DNA of 64,000 bases from Allantophomopsis cytisporea. Its lineage: Eukaryota; Ascomycota; Leotiomycetes; Phacidiales; Phacidiaceae. Of the stretch, positions 47,803 through 59,160 are shown piece after piece. Location of the stretch: NCBI GenBank assembly GCA_024752435.1, contig CP103023.1, positions 186,001 to 250,000 on the forward strand, written 5' to 3'. Numbering within the stretch: position 1 is the stretch's first letter; each line of letters begins with the position of its first letter. Under the pieces are notes generated by a model, which searched no databases, had not been told where the DNA came from, and saw only the letters and a program-made list of their open reading frames with translations. The translations under genes and the position numbers were made by a program.

Positions 47803-48138
47803 CTCCGGAGCACAAAATCCAATCGACATCGCCAGGAATTCCAGACAATAATCATAACTGATGCTTTACAATACCGGAGCCGCATGGCATGGTGGGTAAA
47901 TCTTCTACCGGAGGGCAGTGTATGTTGAATATCAAATATCCGGAGCCGCAAGGCCTCCGGATGGTGCGATATTTATGTCTCCGGCTTTACGCCCCGGAGG
48001 CAGGTGCTGTGGCATAGTTATGTATGAATGAGGGAAATATGTAGCTCTCCGGCACTGTGGAGACAATAAAGCACTATGGCGACGGGAATGGCAGTGAGAG
48101 ATGTCGCAACCCCAGTAAGGCGGAGGCACTAACCGGAG
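47803..48138. promoter_or_regulatory. Cluster of nine CCGGAG motifs
   Basis: CCGGAG or its complement CTCCGG occurs at 47803-47810 (as the palindrome CTCCGGAG), 47874, 47908, 47940, 47955, 47979, 47994, 48047 and 48133. Nine sites in 336 bp compare with about 0.16 expected at random for equal base composition. CGG-type half-sites are typical of Zn2Cys6 regulators, so a promoter or enhancer role for the downstream gene is possible. A decayed mobile element is an alternative. Confidence 0.45.
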
Positions 48139-48915
48139 GAAACAGGGGGTGGGTCACGTGCTCTTATCATATACCAATGCTGATACGGCGGATAGTACCA
48201 AGTATCAGGGGGTCACCAAGTCAAAGTCAACGTCGATGGTTGAATTTCGATACCGAGGGTCAAACCAGCCGTTGTTCGTAAATGGAATTCATCTAGTAGG
48301 ATGAGTACGCATACCATGTTCATATTCAAAACAAGCTCCACAAACCTAGAAATGCTTCAACTCCTTCGCAGCCTCTTGATCTCTGATTCCACTTGCTTTC
48401 ATTGATGGGTCTACGTTTAAGCGATGTATTTTCGAAATCTCCGGGCCCTAACACGACGATCACCACAGGGATTCTAAGTAACCTCGAACCTAAAATCTGC
48501 TCCATATCCGTTGCAAACCGACAATTGTACATGTTCGGCCTAAATTGTACCATGGAATCTTTACTCGGAACCTCTCCGTACTTTGATTCTGATAGCAGCT
48601 TCGCCGAAGTATTCGGATAATCGAAATTCCATGTCGATCGAACGTACTCCAGGACCCTTCCTTCGATCTCCGCTCAACGTCTATCATGGGGTATGTGCTT
48701 GTCTATTGCTCCGGTCAAACACAACCAAGCCAGACATGCTGCTATTCGGAAGTGTCATGGTGATTGTCAACTTGCTCTGGAAGGTAAGGCTTAGCTAAGG
48801 CAGTTCTGGGGCACTTACACAATTACCCTGTCAGGAAGAGGCGCCGTCACACTCTTGTTCCGTACCTTCGGACCTGAAGTGTATGTACAGAGGTGAATCT
48901 CCACGACAGAAGATC

Positions 48916-48923
48916 TATATAAG
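48916..48923 (+). promoter_or_regulatory. TATA box of the salicylate synthase gene
   Basis: TATATAAG at 138-145 bp upstream of the start codon, followed by a pyrimidine-rich leader of about 100 nt. Confidence 0.5.
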
Positions 48924-49060
48924 GTATTGCATGTTACTGTTCAATTCTCTTTTCACCATCATCAGCATCATCTCCTTCAGCATTCAGCTTCATCCAGTCT
49001 CATCCAGCTTTCATCAACAACAACAACAACATCAATCCTCATCCAATCCCAATCCATACA

Positions 49061-50389
49061 ATGCCTCGCGTTCAGAAGTCCTTCACCCTCGCGGCTGACC
49101 GCCCAGATGTCCTTGAGACTGTTGTTGCTGTCTTGAGAAAGCACCAGGGCAAAGACTACTACGCCTACGAGCGTGGTGAATTCTGGTACATCGGTCTCGG
49201 CAACGCCGCCTCTTTGTACGTTGACCCTAAGGGTGAGACAGCCACCACTGTCGTTGGTGGAAAGGCTACAGTTGCTCCAGTCACTACCTCCATTGCCGAT
49301 GTTGCCAGACCTTTCATTGCTGCGCACCAGACACCTAACGGAAGATTGTACGGTCAAGTTGGTTTCAACTACGCTGCCCACATCCGTGGCCAGGCATACA
49401 CTCCAGGTCTCTGGCCATTGGTCAGCATCCTCGTCCCAAAGAGCGAGGTCATTCTTCACAAGACCAACATCACTGTCCTCGGTGAGAACGAGGGTGTCGC
49501 TAAGGAGCTCGTTGATATCCTCACTACCTTCACCAGCGTCGTCCCAACCAAGAAGGTTGCCGTTGACTTCTTGAACATCAATGCCGAGGACTACAAGCCA
49601 AGAGTCGCCAAAGCTATTGCCGAGATCAACGCCGCCGAGTACGAGAAGGTCATCATCTCCCGCGCTGTCGATCTTGATCCAAAGGACAGACTTGACATGC
49701 CATCCGTTCTTCTCAACGGTCGCCGTGGAAACACCCCAGCCCGCTCTTTCTCCCTTAGCCACGACGGTATTGAGGCTACTGGTTTTTCCCCAGAGCTTGT
49801 CATGGCATTGGAGAACGGAAAGGTCATCACAGAGCCATTGGCCGGTACCCGATCTCGCGAGGGAACTGCCGCTCAGATCGAGCAGCTTCGCAAGGACCTT
49901 CTCAGCGATCCAAAGGAGATTGTCGAGCACGTCATCTCCGTCATGGCTGCCGTTGAGGAGCTCAAGACCCTGTGCCCAAGCGAGACCGTTGTCGTTGAGG
50001 ATTTGATGTCCGTCCGCCCAAGAGGTGCCGTCCAGCATCTCGGATCTCGTGTCGCTGGTCAGATCCTCCCAGAGAAGGATGCCTGGGATGCTTTTTCCGT
50101 CCTCTTCCCAGCTATCACTGCTTCCGGTATCCCAAAGACTCCTTCCCTCGATGCTATCCAGCGCATTGAGGCCCGCCCAAGAGAGCTCTACTCCGGTGCT
50201 GTTCTCCTCATCGAGGGCAACAAGGACTTCTTCGAGGCCACCCTCGTCCTCAGAACCGTCTACCAGGACAGAACCCGTGCATGGATGCAAGCTGGTGCCG
50301 GTGTCATCAACGCCTCCAACCCAGAGCGTGAGCTTACTGAGACCAGAGAGAAGATGTCTTCCGTTGCTCCTTTCTTGGTTGGTGTATAA
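49061..50389 (+). CDS. Salicylate synthase-like chorismate-utilising enzyme (MbtI/Irp9 type)
   Basis: Single exon, 442 residues, close to bacterial MbtI/Irp9 (about 430-450) and without a glutamine amidotransferase part. Family enzymes convert chorismate through isochorismate to salicylate and pyruvate. Visible active-site elements: KVIISR (Lys196, candidate general base), FSPEL (Glu245), TEPLAGTR (258), KEIVEH (metal ligand region, 285-290), QHLGS, ASGIPK, LYSGA (Tyr377), LRTVY (Arg398) and RELTETREK (Glu424 and Glu427, magnesium ligands). The C-terminal half follows the salicylate synthase pattern more than anthranilate synthase (TrpE). Codon use is strongly biased to C-ending and CCA codons, as in the highly expressed PRP43, so the gene is adapted to this genome. 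No separate pyruvate lyase gene lies nearby. Bacterial ancestry is possible but not shown. Confidence 0.82.
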   Translation: MPRVQKSFTLAADRPDVLETVVAVLRKHQGKDYYAYERGEFWYIGLGNAASLYVDPKGETATTVVGGKATVAPVTTSIADVARPFIAAHQTPNGRLYGQVGFNYAAHIRGQAYTPGLWPLVSILVPKSEVILHKTNITVLGENEGVAKELVDILTTFTSVVPTKKVAVDFLNINAEDYKPRVAKAIAEINAAEYEKVIISRAVDLDPKDRLDMPSVLLNGRRGNTPARSFSLSHDGIEATGFSPELVMALENGKVITEPLAGTRSREGTAAQIEQLRKDLLSDPKEIVEHVISVMAAVEELKTLCPSETVVVEDLMSVRPRGAVQHLGSRVAGQILPEKDAWDAFSVLFPAITASGIPKTPSLDAIQRIEARPRELYSGAVLLIEGNKDFFEATLVLRTVYQDRTRAWMQAGAGVINASNPERELTETREKMSSVAPFLVGV

Positions 50390-51809
50390 ATCCAATAGTT
50401 CCAGCCTTTTTATTCCATGGAATTGTCCGCCTCTAGTACCACACTGGTGAGCTGGTGGGTGAAGTGTTTGGGTTTCGAGGTGGTGGTATTCGGTGGTCTC
50501 TTTAACATTGTATTGGCCATGTGGTATTGGTTGTTTCATATACTGTTCTCTGTGCCTTGGGGCGGGACTCACTCTCACATTAGCAGTTCGTGTGCTCACC
50601 CTTATCTCGTCTTCAAGACTCACAGAGAAGCTGCAGCCAGTATATAGTTATAGCTTTTCTCATCATAGTCTATAGTTTGTGCAATAGAATTTCCTTTTAT
50701 CTTCATTCAGGTTCCAATCAAGTAATCGTTCTGTGACAGTCATGTATGGGGTAATTGATCAGATACCGACACGCTAAGATCTTGATATGAAGGTACATAT
50801 TACCGGACTTTTGGAAGTACTCATATCGTATAGTTAAAATAAGGATGCCCGTCTATACTTGATAAACCATATTACAACAAATTCGTTTTAACCTTCTTTT
50901 AATAACAGGCTGATAACAAGCCGCACGGGCCCAGTATTCGGTGGCGTTGTGGCCTGAATAGAGTATTGGTGATGATAACTTCAGTATAGAGTAGAATAGA
51001 ATCAATTCAAATAACTATACAATCACAACTCTATATATTCCGCTTGTAAACCAATTACCTATAACTTCTGTAAGTCAATATCAAATGATTCTTTAACTTC
51101 ACCACTCTTCGATATATCAATCATAGCCGCAGCGTTATCCAGACTTGACTGGCACCGGTTCTGGAGAATGCCATTCAGTTGCTGCATCTAACAGCCGTAG
51201 TTGTAACTCCAGCCCACTCGAATCCTTTCCTTCACTTTTTTACACCTGAATATCCCTCCATAGATCTGCTTTTCAAGTTTTGCGGCCCTTATGGCATTGA
51301 TTCTATACTGTACGGATCTACGGCTTCATATTTGATAGGGCATTACATAAGCAGTATATATACTAAGCCAGTATACAGTGATCCTGATTGCGGGAGCATC
51401 CCATTTTCCCCATAGTCAATTGGGTCACCTGACGATTTCATGTTGAGGTGAATTATCAGCTGAAAGATCATTGTCCTGACGAATAAAAAAGCAAGAGGAT
51501 ACTTGGGTGTACACAAATGTGGGTAAGCAGAACCTAATCTCTGGTCAGCTTGATCTCAACAGGACATATCTTACGGCGGCATCGCCAGCTAGTTTACCAT
51601 CCTTATGGAATCTTCTACTTCTGCCTTAAAAACGAAAAATGATCTGCTAACTGTAGTATACTGTAGTATCGACATGTTTCGGACGCCCTACGCTACTCGA
51701 TGGTTTTGTGAACCTTTCTTAAGGCTGGTACAAAAAGAGTTGTGACCCCAATGGTAGCAGAAGGCTGCATACTACCTTTGTATTCACGTCGAATTTAAAT
51801 CCGTATCTG
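50390..51809. other. AT-rich intergenic, nothing recognised
   Basis: 3' flank of the salicylate synthase gene and upstream of a decayed gene. Only short, featureless frames. Confidence 0.4.
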
Positions 51810-53151
51810 ATGATGGAAATGGTCGAAGTTGGTACTACGCAGGGTCTCCATAAACCACAGCATGATGTTGATATTGATCCCATCCCAATGTCGAACACAC
51901 CACTGACATATGCCAACTCTTCCACGGCTCATCCGTCAGATACCGCTTCACTTCATTCATTCCCCCGTTTATCGACTGCAACGCACAGAGAAACGAGAGC
52001 AGAGCGGAAGGGATGATTGTAGAGAGCTCGGTATGTACAGGATATCTTCATCTGGTATCTACAGCAGTATATCTGACAAGATTAATAACAGAGTCTTTTT
52101 CTACTTAACGATCATGGCTACGATCATGTTTATCATCAACATTTTACAGATTGTTTTGATGCCACAGATCCGTAGCAAGGGATGGATTCTAACATTTCTG
52201 GTCGTAGCCTTCACTTCTATGAGTATAGCGCTTGTTATATACATGATAAAAGCACGCGAGACTCTAAAAGAGTCATGGGTTCGCGCAGAAGATCGATAAT
52301 TATAGTCTAATCGGCGACTAAGATCAAAGACTGACCTGTATCTCAGTAACCCAGCGCGTCGCCTGGATCGGCATCAGTATAGCTATAATATTGCCTATCG
52401 TCTTGTGCGAGTTCACCTACATCAATATTGTAGCCGTCCCATCATTTGAAAGGATAGTCTGGGAGAGTGACCTCGATCTCCTACAGGCAGGTGACCTGCC
52501 TGCCATTATCTGAATAGCAACGCCCCCAAATACATTTGGGACGCCATCTTGTGAGGTCTCGCTATTTAATGACGACAATAACACATCATGCTCTAGCAGT
52601 ATCCAACTCAACAAGCCTCTTCCGTCTTTGAATGAAACCTATGGTATATTCGATCCATCCAGTTCGAGTCTACCTATTGACTCCAAAGATGTAGGTGGTC
52701 ACTTACGCTTGAAATTTACAGCATATTCAAGCAAGTTCTTTCAACTAACCCTCCGCTCAACACTTGACAAGTCAAGCTGACGGTATGCAGATAATAAGGA
52801 TTCACAATATCCACTAAATGTCATTTGGTTCTTACTCGACCCGGCATTGGTTTCACAGTTCACCTATATATATATGATTGTGGGTTCCTAGAAATGTTGG
52901 ACATGATCCTAGCTCCAATACTTGGTGAGAATTATATGACAGTCGAGAAGTCCACCATCAACGACGACGTAGGATCGCTCGAGCCGTCAGAGATTACAAA
53001 CTGCTCACGAAAACCCTATTCTCACTACAGCCGATGGAGCGCACGCCTTACAGCTGTTAACACACCGATTGCATTACACCCTCAGCAGCATCTGACAGTT
53101 TCTGCGCCGGCAACTTCTTCTTGTCCTTTTCATCCTTTTGGGTTATGACAC
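51810..53151 (+). pseudogene. Decayed multi-pass membrane protein gene
   Basis: Fragments in different frames read as one ancestral protein. The N-terminal piece from 51810 is Ser/Thr/His-rich (HPSDTASLHSFPRLS) and runs into a stop at 52014. In the next frame come two membrane segments (VFFYLTIMATIMFIINIL and ILTFLVVAFTSMSIALVIYM) ending at 52299. A further segment from about 52346 begins QRVAWIGISIAIILPIVL. It is interrupted by an in-frame TGA at about 52512 but continues in the same frame to about 52780 with FGTPSCEVSLF and LPSLNETYGIF. A last piece at 52860-53148 contains IYDCGFLEMLD and VGSLEPSEITNCS. The donor expected after 52297 is not a GT. A frameshift, a nonsense codon and a lost splice donor together argue for a pseudogene. 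Family unknown to me. Confidence 0.5.
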
Positions 53152-53726
53152 AAACGAGTTTTCACAGCGTTGACCGGAAAGCGATGATACTTGACGAGCG
53201 CAGTATCCTTGGTGGCATCACGTTCATAACTTGGTTCTTTAGTATCTTTACCGAATAGCACAGCCTTTTGGTAGGGACGGTGATTTTTCTTTCCCGGTTT
53301 CGTTTTGTAAGTAGCGAGCTGTTGGGTCTGCTGGAGGAGTAAGCAACCCCTGTCTAGGAAGTATATTCTTGAAGTCTGAGAGGTTGCGTATGTTGATTTC
53401 GAAGGCTAAACTGAAGTAAAAGGCTACTCATTATCCTTGCCTAAATCCAAAAAGTTAGCTCTTCCTCCACAAAATAAAACCTTGACGTTTAATCTCTCGG
53501 ACTTGGCCTAGTCTAAATATCACCTTATCTGATATTCTGAATTGTTGGCTTTCATCGTTAAAACCTAGTTGTTTTATAACTGCAGCAGCGTATGATTAGT
53601 AACACTTGACAATAATAAGAATTTTAACCTAACTAATGTAAAAATCAGTCAATTTGTGATAATAAACAGGCGTTTAGTCCACAAACTAGAAAATAGTGGA
53701 CATGAATGAACAAGCACATATCCACC
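53152..53726. other. AT-rich intergenic, nothing recognised
   Basis: Spacer between the decayed membrane-protein gene and the SDR; no feature supported. Confidence 0.35.
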
Positions 53727-54488
53727 TCAGTCAATGTGCAAACCACCACACGCATTCAAATGCAGTCCATTAATCCAACTTGCTCTTGGCTCGCAGAGAA
53801 ATCCAACCGCAAATGCAATTTCCGCAGGCTTTGCCATTCTAGGTCTCACCGGTGTAGCGTCCATAACCGGCTGCATGATTTTCATAAATTCCTCCCCAGC
53901 ATCCGCAAAACCCTCTGTCATCGTGGGACCCGGAGATACAGCATTCACAGTACAACCATACTTCGGCGGCAGCTCCTTTGCCCATACGCGAGTGAAAGAG
54001 TCGACCATCCCCTTGGTGCCAGCATAGATAGTTTGCAACGGGGGTGCCGCGTGCGCAGATATGCTCACGATATTGACGATGCGCGAGTCGGTCTTGGAGA
54101 GATGTGGCAAAGCGGCCTGAGTAAGGAGAAAGGTTCCACGGCCATTAAGGTTCACGAGCGTATCCCAGTCCTTGAGCGTTTGCTCTTCGAAGGGCTTGTT
54201 GACAGCTAGTCCTGCATTGTTGATCACTATGTCGATGTGCTTGAATCGGGCCACGGTTTCATCGATCAGCTTCTGAGGCCCTTCCACTGTTGATAGATCC
54301 GCTTCTACAGCAATCGATGGCGTTGATAGAGATTTGCAAAGAGTCTCGCCTTGTGTTTGCAAAGAGCTGAAAGGGTAGTTGACCACAATATTGGCGCCTC
54401 GTGATGAGAGCTCGCGTGCTATTTCAGCACCAATTCCTGAGCAGGACCCACTGATCACCACCGTCTTTCCGGATAGAGTCTTCTCCAT
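53727..54488 (-). CDS. Short-chain dehydrogenase/reductase
   Basis: Single exon, 253 residues, classical SDR length. The cofactor motif is SGSCSGIG (about 13-20), with the usual first Thr replaced by Ser. NNAG is at 90-93, a catalytic Ser at 142 or 144, Tyr155 and Lys159 in YAGTK, then the VSPGPTMTE loop. The C-terminus GLHLNACGGLHID is the standard final strand. Residues after strand 2 (NYPF) suggest NADP(H) preference, tentatively. It probably oxidises or reduces a small metabolite; the substrate cannot be inferred. No biosynthetic neighbours are seen. Confidence 0.88.
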   Translation of the reverse strand: MEKTLSGKTVVISGSCSGIGAEIARELSSRGANIVVNYPFSSLQTQGETLCKSLSTPSIAVEADLSTVEGPQKLIDETVARFKHIDIVINNAGLAVNKPFEEQTLKDWDTLVNLNGRGTFLLTQAALPHLSKTDSRIVNIVSISAHAAPPLQTIYAGTKGMVDSFTRVWAKELPPKYGCTVNAVSPGPTMTEGFADAGEEFMKIMQPVMDATPVRPRMAKPAEIAFAVGFLCEPRASWINGLHLNACGGLHID

Positions 54489-56722
54489 TCTCTGATGTCG
54501 CCGAGCCTTCCGCTGGTTTATGATCGTACTGAGGTACGAATGGGGATTGACCGGTCTGGATTGGTGGCTTCGACTCTATAATTCTAGCACCAGTAACGTT
54601 GTAAAGGGAAACTTGTGATCCTAGTTGTGTTATGGCTTTTATTAAAGAAATGACAATTTTACTTGCTTGGTCTGATACTATCAATCGCCATTCATTGATA
54701 TTGAATGTTACTTTATACCCCGGGTTTCGATCATACGGAACGTCAAGGTATCGGGAAGTGGGAGCGGGGTAGCTAGCCACACACAACGATGGCATGGAGT
54801 ATTCAAGTAAATTATGACAATTCCATTACTGTCATCAGCTTCGAAAAAAAGTAAAATGGTGTCAAGGTCTTCAAGATGTTGTATATATTGTCTTGCATTC
54901 TGAAAGACAAATCTGAGATGACATATTGATAAAACTGGCAGATAAAACGTTCGTGGAGTGCTTTTCGGAATGTGGGTTATAGGTTGTACGTACTACGCAG
55001 TGATATTCGAAACGCCCACCCTTAAAGAGCATGAACTTCGCAAAAAAAACAACCAAAAAAAAAAAAAAAGGGCCTGATCAACCTGAACTACAAGCTGATC
55101 AACACACTCAACCTGGGCTTTATTCCGAAAGATATGGCATCTGTATAAGATGGGGGGAAGGCTTGGCTAGCCATGTTTCTAAAGGAAGCATTAATGGCAA
55201 TCGTCTCAACACACAATTAAAATACCGCAATACAAATGTAAGCGAATATCTGACATATCTTACTCTAGGAATTTCCATAAGGGTTTTACAGCCCCATTTT
55301 CCAGTTGCATGTTTCAATCCTAGAAGTGCTCATCCTGCTCATCCTGCTCACTCTACTTACTCGAGTGAGCAACTATAAAATCTGTAGAGTATAGATCTGG
55401 TCATTCCTATGGTAGCTTAAGACCTCTATAGTTAATTTTTACGCTTGATAAAGTTGATTGCGGAGTAACTGAACAGGATGTTAATGCTGTTGACATGTTA
55501 CTGACCCAAGACTATAACACAGCAGAAGGCTGCATCAACTTCTGAACTAGCAAGTTTTCAAGTCTTCTCGTCGAGTTGCACAAACAAGGGGAATCAGCAA
55601 GACAGGTTGCCACGTTTTCATTTTGCTCTTTAGTACTGCAAGCTCTGGTGTGAATACGCGTGAAATGTTTTATGAGTGTAGCAGTTTCGAAATCACGAAG
55701 TGTGTATTAGCTGCTTGATTATATCATCCTATCTAGTGTGACTAGAGGTAGTATCGGGCAACCTAGAGAGATTTATAGCTTCCCCACTAGAGGTTCGTAG
55801 CTTCCTTCCTTTTTATGATCAATTCCATAGATAACAAAGTAGATTGTCCAATCTGATTCTGTCCTTCAAATATAGGGTCCATGGATTGATGCACAGCTAA
55901 GAGATAAGAGAAGCATAATTGGGATTGGGGCTCAGCTCGTGAATCAAGAGCTGAGCCGCTATCTAGCAATCTGTAACGACGTACACACTCACGTCAGAGT
56001 ACCATAGAACTCGAGTCAAGAGGTTGACTCTTGCCAAGCCTTTGGGCGACATCTATGTTACATGGCCAAATGAAAAGGAATAATTTTGTGCCTGAAGATC
56101 TGCAACCTCAGATATATTCGTACGACGACCCCGATGTTTTTCTCGAGAAGTACCACATAACATCTTATGTACCAATTTGAGATATGGAGTAGCTCGGTTA
56201 CCTATTATTACCTAAAGCCAGCCCGGTATGTCCCATTCTGGTACTCAGCGCCTTTCATTCGATAAGTTTATTGCATGATAGCTAAAAATCAAAATACAAT
56301 CCCATGAGTTCCTGAGCCAGAAAAAGCAAATGTAAAGTTCAGTCTTATTTGTTCCACCAGAGGAACAGAAGTTTATGGATTACAACAATAGGGCCGTCTG
56401 AAGATCTGAGCTCCAGAGATACCATCGTATTTCACAATGATAATTTGGTTTTGGTGGTTATTGGATCTCATATCAAGTCAGCTTCTAGTCAGTAAAGACC
56501 TTTAGTAGCATTTGAGGATATATTCATAGATTTTCTGAAGACATGAGCCAAAGTTAACAATCGGGAGGAGTGGACTTAGACACTTGGAAGGATATAAGTC
56601 AATCGGTATTGTCGGCTTAATGTCTCCTTAAAACATCACTTGTCTGTATAGTTCCACTACACCGCCCTTGCACACCAAAACTAAAGTCCCGGTTCCCATC
56701 CAAGAACGATAACAAACCAAGC
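54489..56722. other. Intergenic, nothing firm
   Basis: A minus-strand frame reaching 54795 upstream of the SDR overlaps it out of frame and has no family match; it could be a remnant. Poly-A runs at about 55040-55070 and an imperfect CATCCTGCT duplication near 55330. AT-rich. No gene called. Confidence 0.35.
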
Positions 56723-57058
56723 ATGTATCTGTGTTCAGTTTTACAAGGCCTATCCTTCATACTTTTTATATCTACATCAGCAGCATTCCCATTCCTATCT
56801 GACAACTTTGGTACCCATAACTTTCAAGAGAGGAGGCACCGACTAGGAAAGAAACAAAGAATTCAAATGGCGACCGCCATGTGTTCTTCTCCAAATATAC
56901 AGATACCAACGATGAGCAACATGTGTACAAGCGGGGTTCCGTACTGCTGTTCTGGAAGTGAAGAAGCAATGGCCTAATGGGCCATCCAGTGCAACGAATT
57001 GTCAGAGTACAGCTGCTGCATCAACACGCATGGAGTAAGCTACGAAGATACAATGTGA
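56723..57058 (+). pseudogene. Small secreted Cys-rich protein frame with an internal stop
   Basis: An ATG at 56723 opens a frame with a hydrophobic signal-like N-terminus (LQGLSFILFISTSAAFPFL). After a basic stretch come Cys residues (MCSS, NMC, then PYCC). A TAA at 56975-56977 ends the frame after 84 residues, but the same frame continues with CNEL, YSCC and a second stop at 57056-57058. The spacing with two CC pairs recalls hydrophobin-like or other small Cys-rich secreted proteins, though the count is too low for a full hydrophobin. No credible GT-AG intron removes the stop. Either a young pseudogene or a truncated but expressed protein. No function assigned. Confidence 0.4.
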
Positions 57059-57697
57059 AAGGCTTCACTGACATTGACTTCTATAGAGGCAGATTTGTGC
57101 TGGCGAGATTGACTTCACCGGGCCCGTAACGATAAACATCAATTTATAGAACGCTGTGGGAATATTAATATGGGAGAATAAGAATGTAGAGATATCGTAC
57201 TCGATTAGAGGTGAGAAGTTGGTAGTAAATCTAACATATCTACATACAATGAATGTAAAAGGGTGCATTTAAATATCCATTAGATACAAAATTGTGTATT
57301 GAAATTGTGTAGTCGAGATAGTATTAAAACCTCGCTCGAACCTGTCTAGCCATACGCCATCGAGTGCTTAAGCAAGTCCTACCTACGAACAATAGTTTGC
57401 GTGAACACTGAACGACTGCTCAAATGACAGGGTGGTTCAGACCTTTTTACTGTCGATTGAAAAACCGCATTCGGGTGCCGACATGATTTAGCTAAACTTC
57501 CATTTCTACCACATGACTGTTGTGAGTCGTCATATTATGTTTCAACATGGTAATGAGTTTCGTCACTGCGGTAGTTCAAAATAGTCATAAGTGATTTCTT
57601 TTCTGCTTGATCTGGTCTCCAAGAGCCACCAATGACTACAGAATGTGCCATGCCTCTTCCATTGACGCCTTGCTAATATAATACACATTTTATTCCT
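57059..57697. other. Intergenic, nothing recognised
   Basis: AT-rich 3' flank of BUB3; no reading frame supported. Confidence 0.35.
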
Positions 57698-58916
57698 TTA
57701 CTTTGCACCCTTTCCTTTTGCCTCTGTTTCACCAAGTTCTCTGACGAAAACCTTAGTAGCACCTTCTCCGCTATAGTCTTCTTGCCCATCTTGGACACCT
57801 GGACAAATACCAACGGCCAAGTACTTTCCATCGCTTGAGAAGGAGACTGCAGCAACACTCGTTGAGTACCTCTGATATTGTCTAATTCTCCTCTTGGCGA
57901 CAGCGTCCCATAACGCAACGACACCATCACCACCTCCAGAAGCGAAGGTTCCGTGGATTGGATGAAAGGCCAGAGCATTCACAGGGTAAACAATGTCAGT
58001 GCCATCACCTTCAGGCGCCGGTTGTCGATGACACTTGAATGCATATTTCCGAGCTTGACTCTCAGCAGATGGATCAAACCATTCTACAGCCACACGTCCC
58101 TCGATACTGCTGCTTGCATATCCTGCATCGTTCGGCATACACGACACAGCTCTGGTCATAAACTTCAGAGAAGACTCTCTTCGCTGCCATGGCTCAATAT
58201 CAGCAGGTCCAGAAGCTTGTGACGCCAGCATAGCGGTTGTGTTGAGATCATAAATATGGAGAATTCGGGAAGCCATGGCGACAACAAGTTTCGTAGCTGT
58301 TAGAGAAAGTGAGAATGGCTTGGCTGGGAGTGGAATAATGGTTGGATCCTTCGTAGGATTTTTGAGATCGTGAAAATGGAGTGTACTGTCCCATGATGCG
58401 GATATGAGTAGTGCTGATTAACTATTAGTACTGCCTAGACAAAAGATGGATGTAACTCACAATGCTCTTTGCTGTAGACAACTGACTTGACAGGAGCTTC
58501 ATGTGTGCTTAATACACTCTGCTCATCTGTCTCGAGGTTAATCCTATCTGTATTAGCAATTCCAAATTACTTGTCATAGAAGAATCTCCATACTTCTTCA
58601 CCTGCCAATCCACGCCAGCTGTAAATGCTTCATTGTCGTCGGCACCAAAACAAACATCCAGGACAGGAGCACGATGCTCAAATTTCTTTAACAAAGTTCC
58701 TCCCTCAGCCTCTCCATGAGTTTCATAGAGATATACATTCTTATCCCAAGAAGCGACCAAAAGTCTTGTCGGCGAATTTGGTGCGTATTGTAGTGCTGAA
58801 ATCGCGTCGCTAGGTGGTTGCAAAAGCTCGAATTGTGTAGCTGTTATCGCCGTTTAGTATTTGAACTATCTCACAAATCAAACACTCCATTCCATAAGAT
58901 ACATACCAGGAGCCAT
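57698..58916 (-). CDS. BUB3: Mitotic checkpoint WD40 protein BUB3
   Basis: Four exons: 58916-58907, 58840-58594, 58543-58461, 58413-57698; 351 residues, near the usual 330-350. A seven-bladed WD40 propeller that binds Bub1 and BubR1/Mad3 GLEBS motifs and phosphorylated Spc105/KNL1 MELT repeats at kinetochores. Diagnostic stretches are ISALQYAPNSPTRLLVASWDK in the first blade, SASWDSTLHF, the SSIEGRVAVEWFD segment, KYAFKCHR and VNALAFHP...ASGGGDG. The C-terminal tail is Lys-rich. Exon 1 is only 10 nt. Start codons of BUB3 and GPN2 are 244 bp apart and divergent. Confidence 0.93.
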
Positions 58917-59160
58917 TATGGATCTTGCAGACGTTCTTGACAAAAGTGAAGCACTTCGAAAAGGTGCGAAGTTGGAGGTCATTTTGTGGATGTCAACAAT
59001 CGCAAGTCGCTGTAATTGGATTAGCGTCCTATTTTGCCATCTGATACCGCCTATATCCCACCAGCCTTGCGGTGCGATGATGCGAATTTACGAGTCGGTC
59101 CATCACATTCCATCTATTCTGTGTAATTTGTCTCTCAACAGACCTTTTCAGTCAAATATT
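58917..59160. promoter_or_regulatory. Divergent BUB3/GPN2 promoter region
   Basis: 244 bp between two start codons; must hold both core promoters and leaders. No consensus element stands out. Confidence 0.45.

Larger units (their letters stand above)
46866..49060. other. Intergenic region upstream of the salicylate synthase gene
   Basis: 2.2 kb. Short frames on both strands (for example 47453-47764 minus and 48393-48620 plus) show no domain. The striking content is the CCGGAG cluster and the TATA box listed separately. The leader just before 49061 is pyrimidine-rich and contains a CAACAA run. Confidence 0.45.

Noticed and set aside
48977..50623. 548-codon minus-strand open frame opposite the salicylate synthase gene
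   Set aside because: Mirror frame caused by strong codon bias of the real gene; no protein features, and it spans both coding and flanking DNA.
54424..54795. 123-codon minus-strand frame upstream of the SDR
   Set aside because: Overlaps the SDR start out of frame and shows no known domain; at most a remnant.
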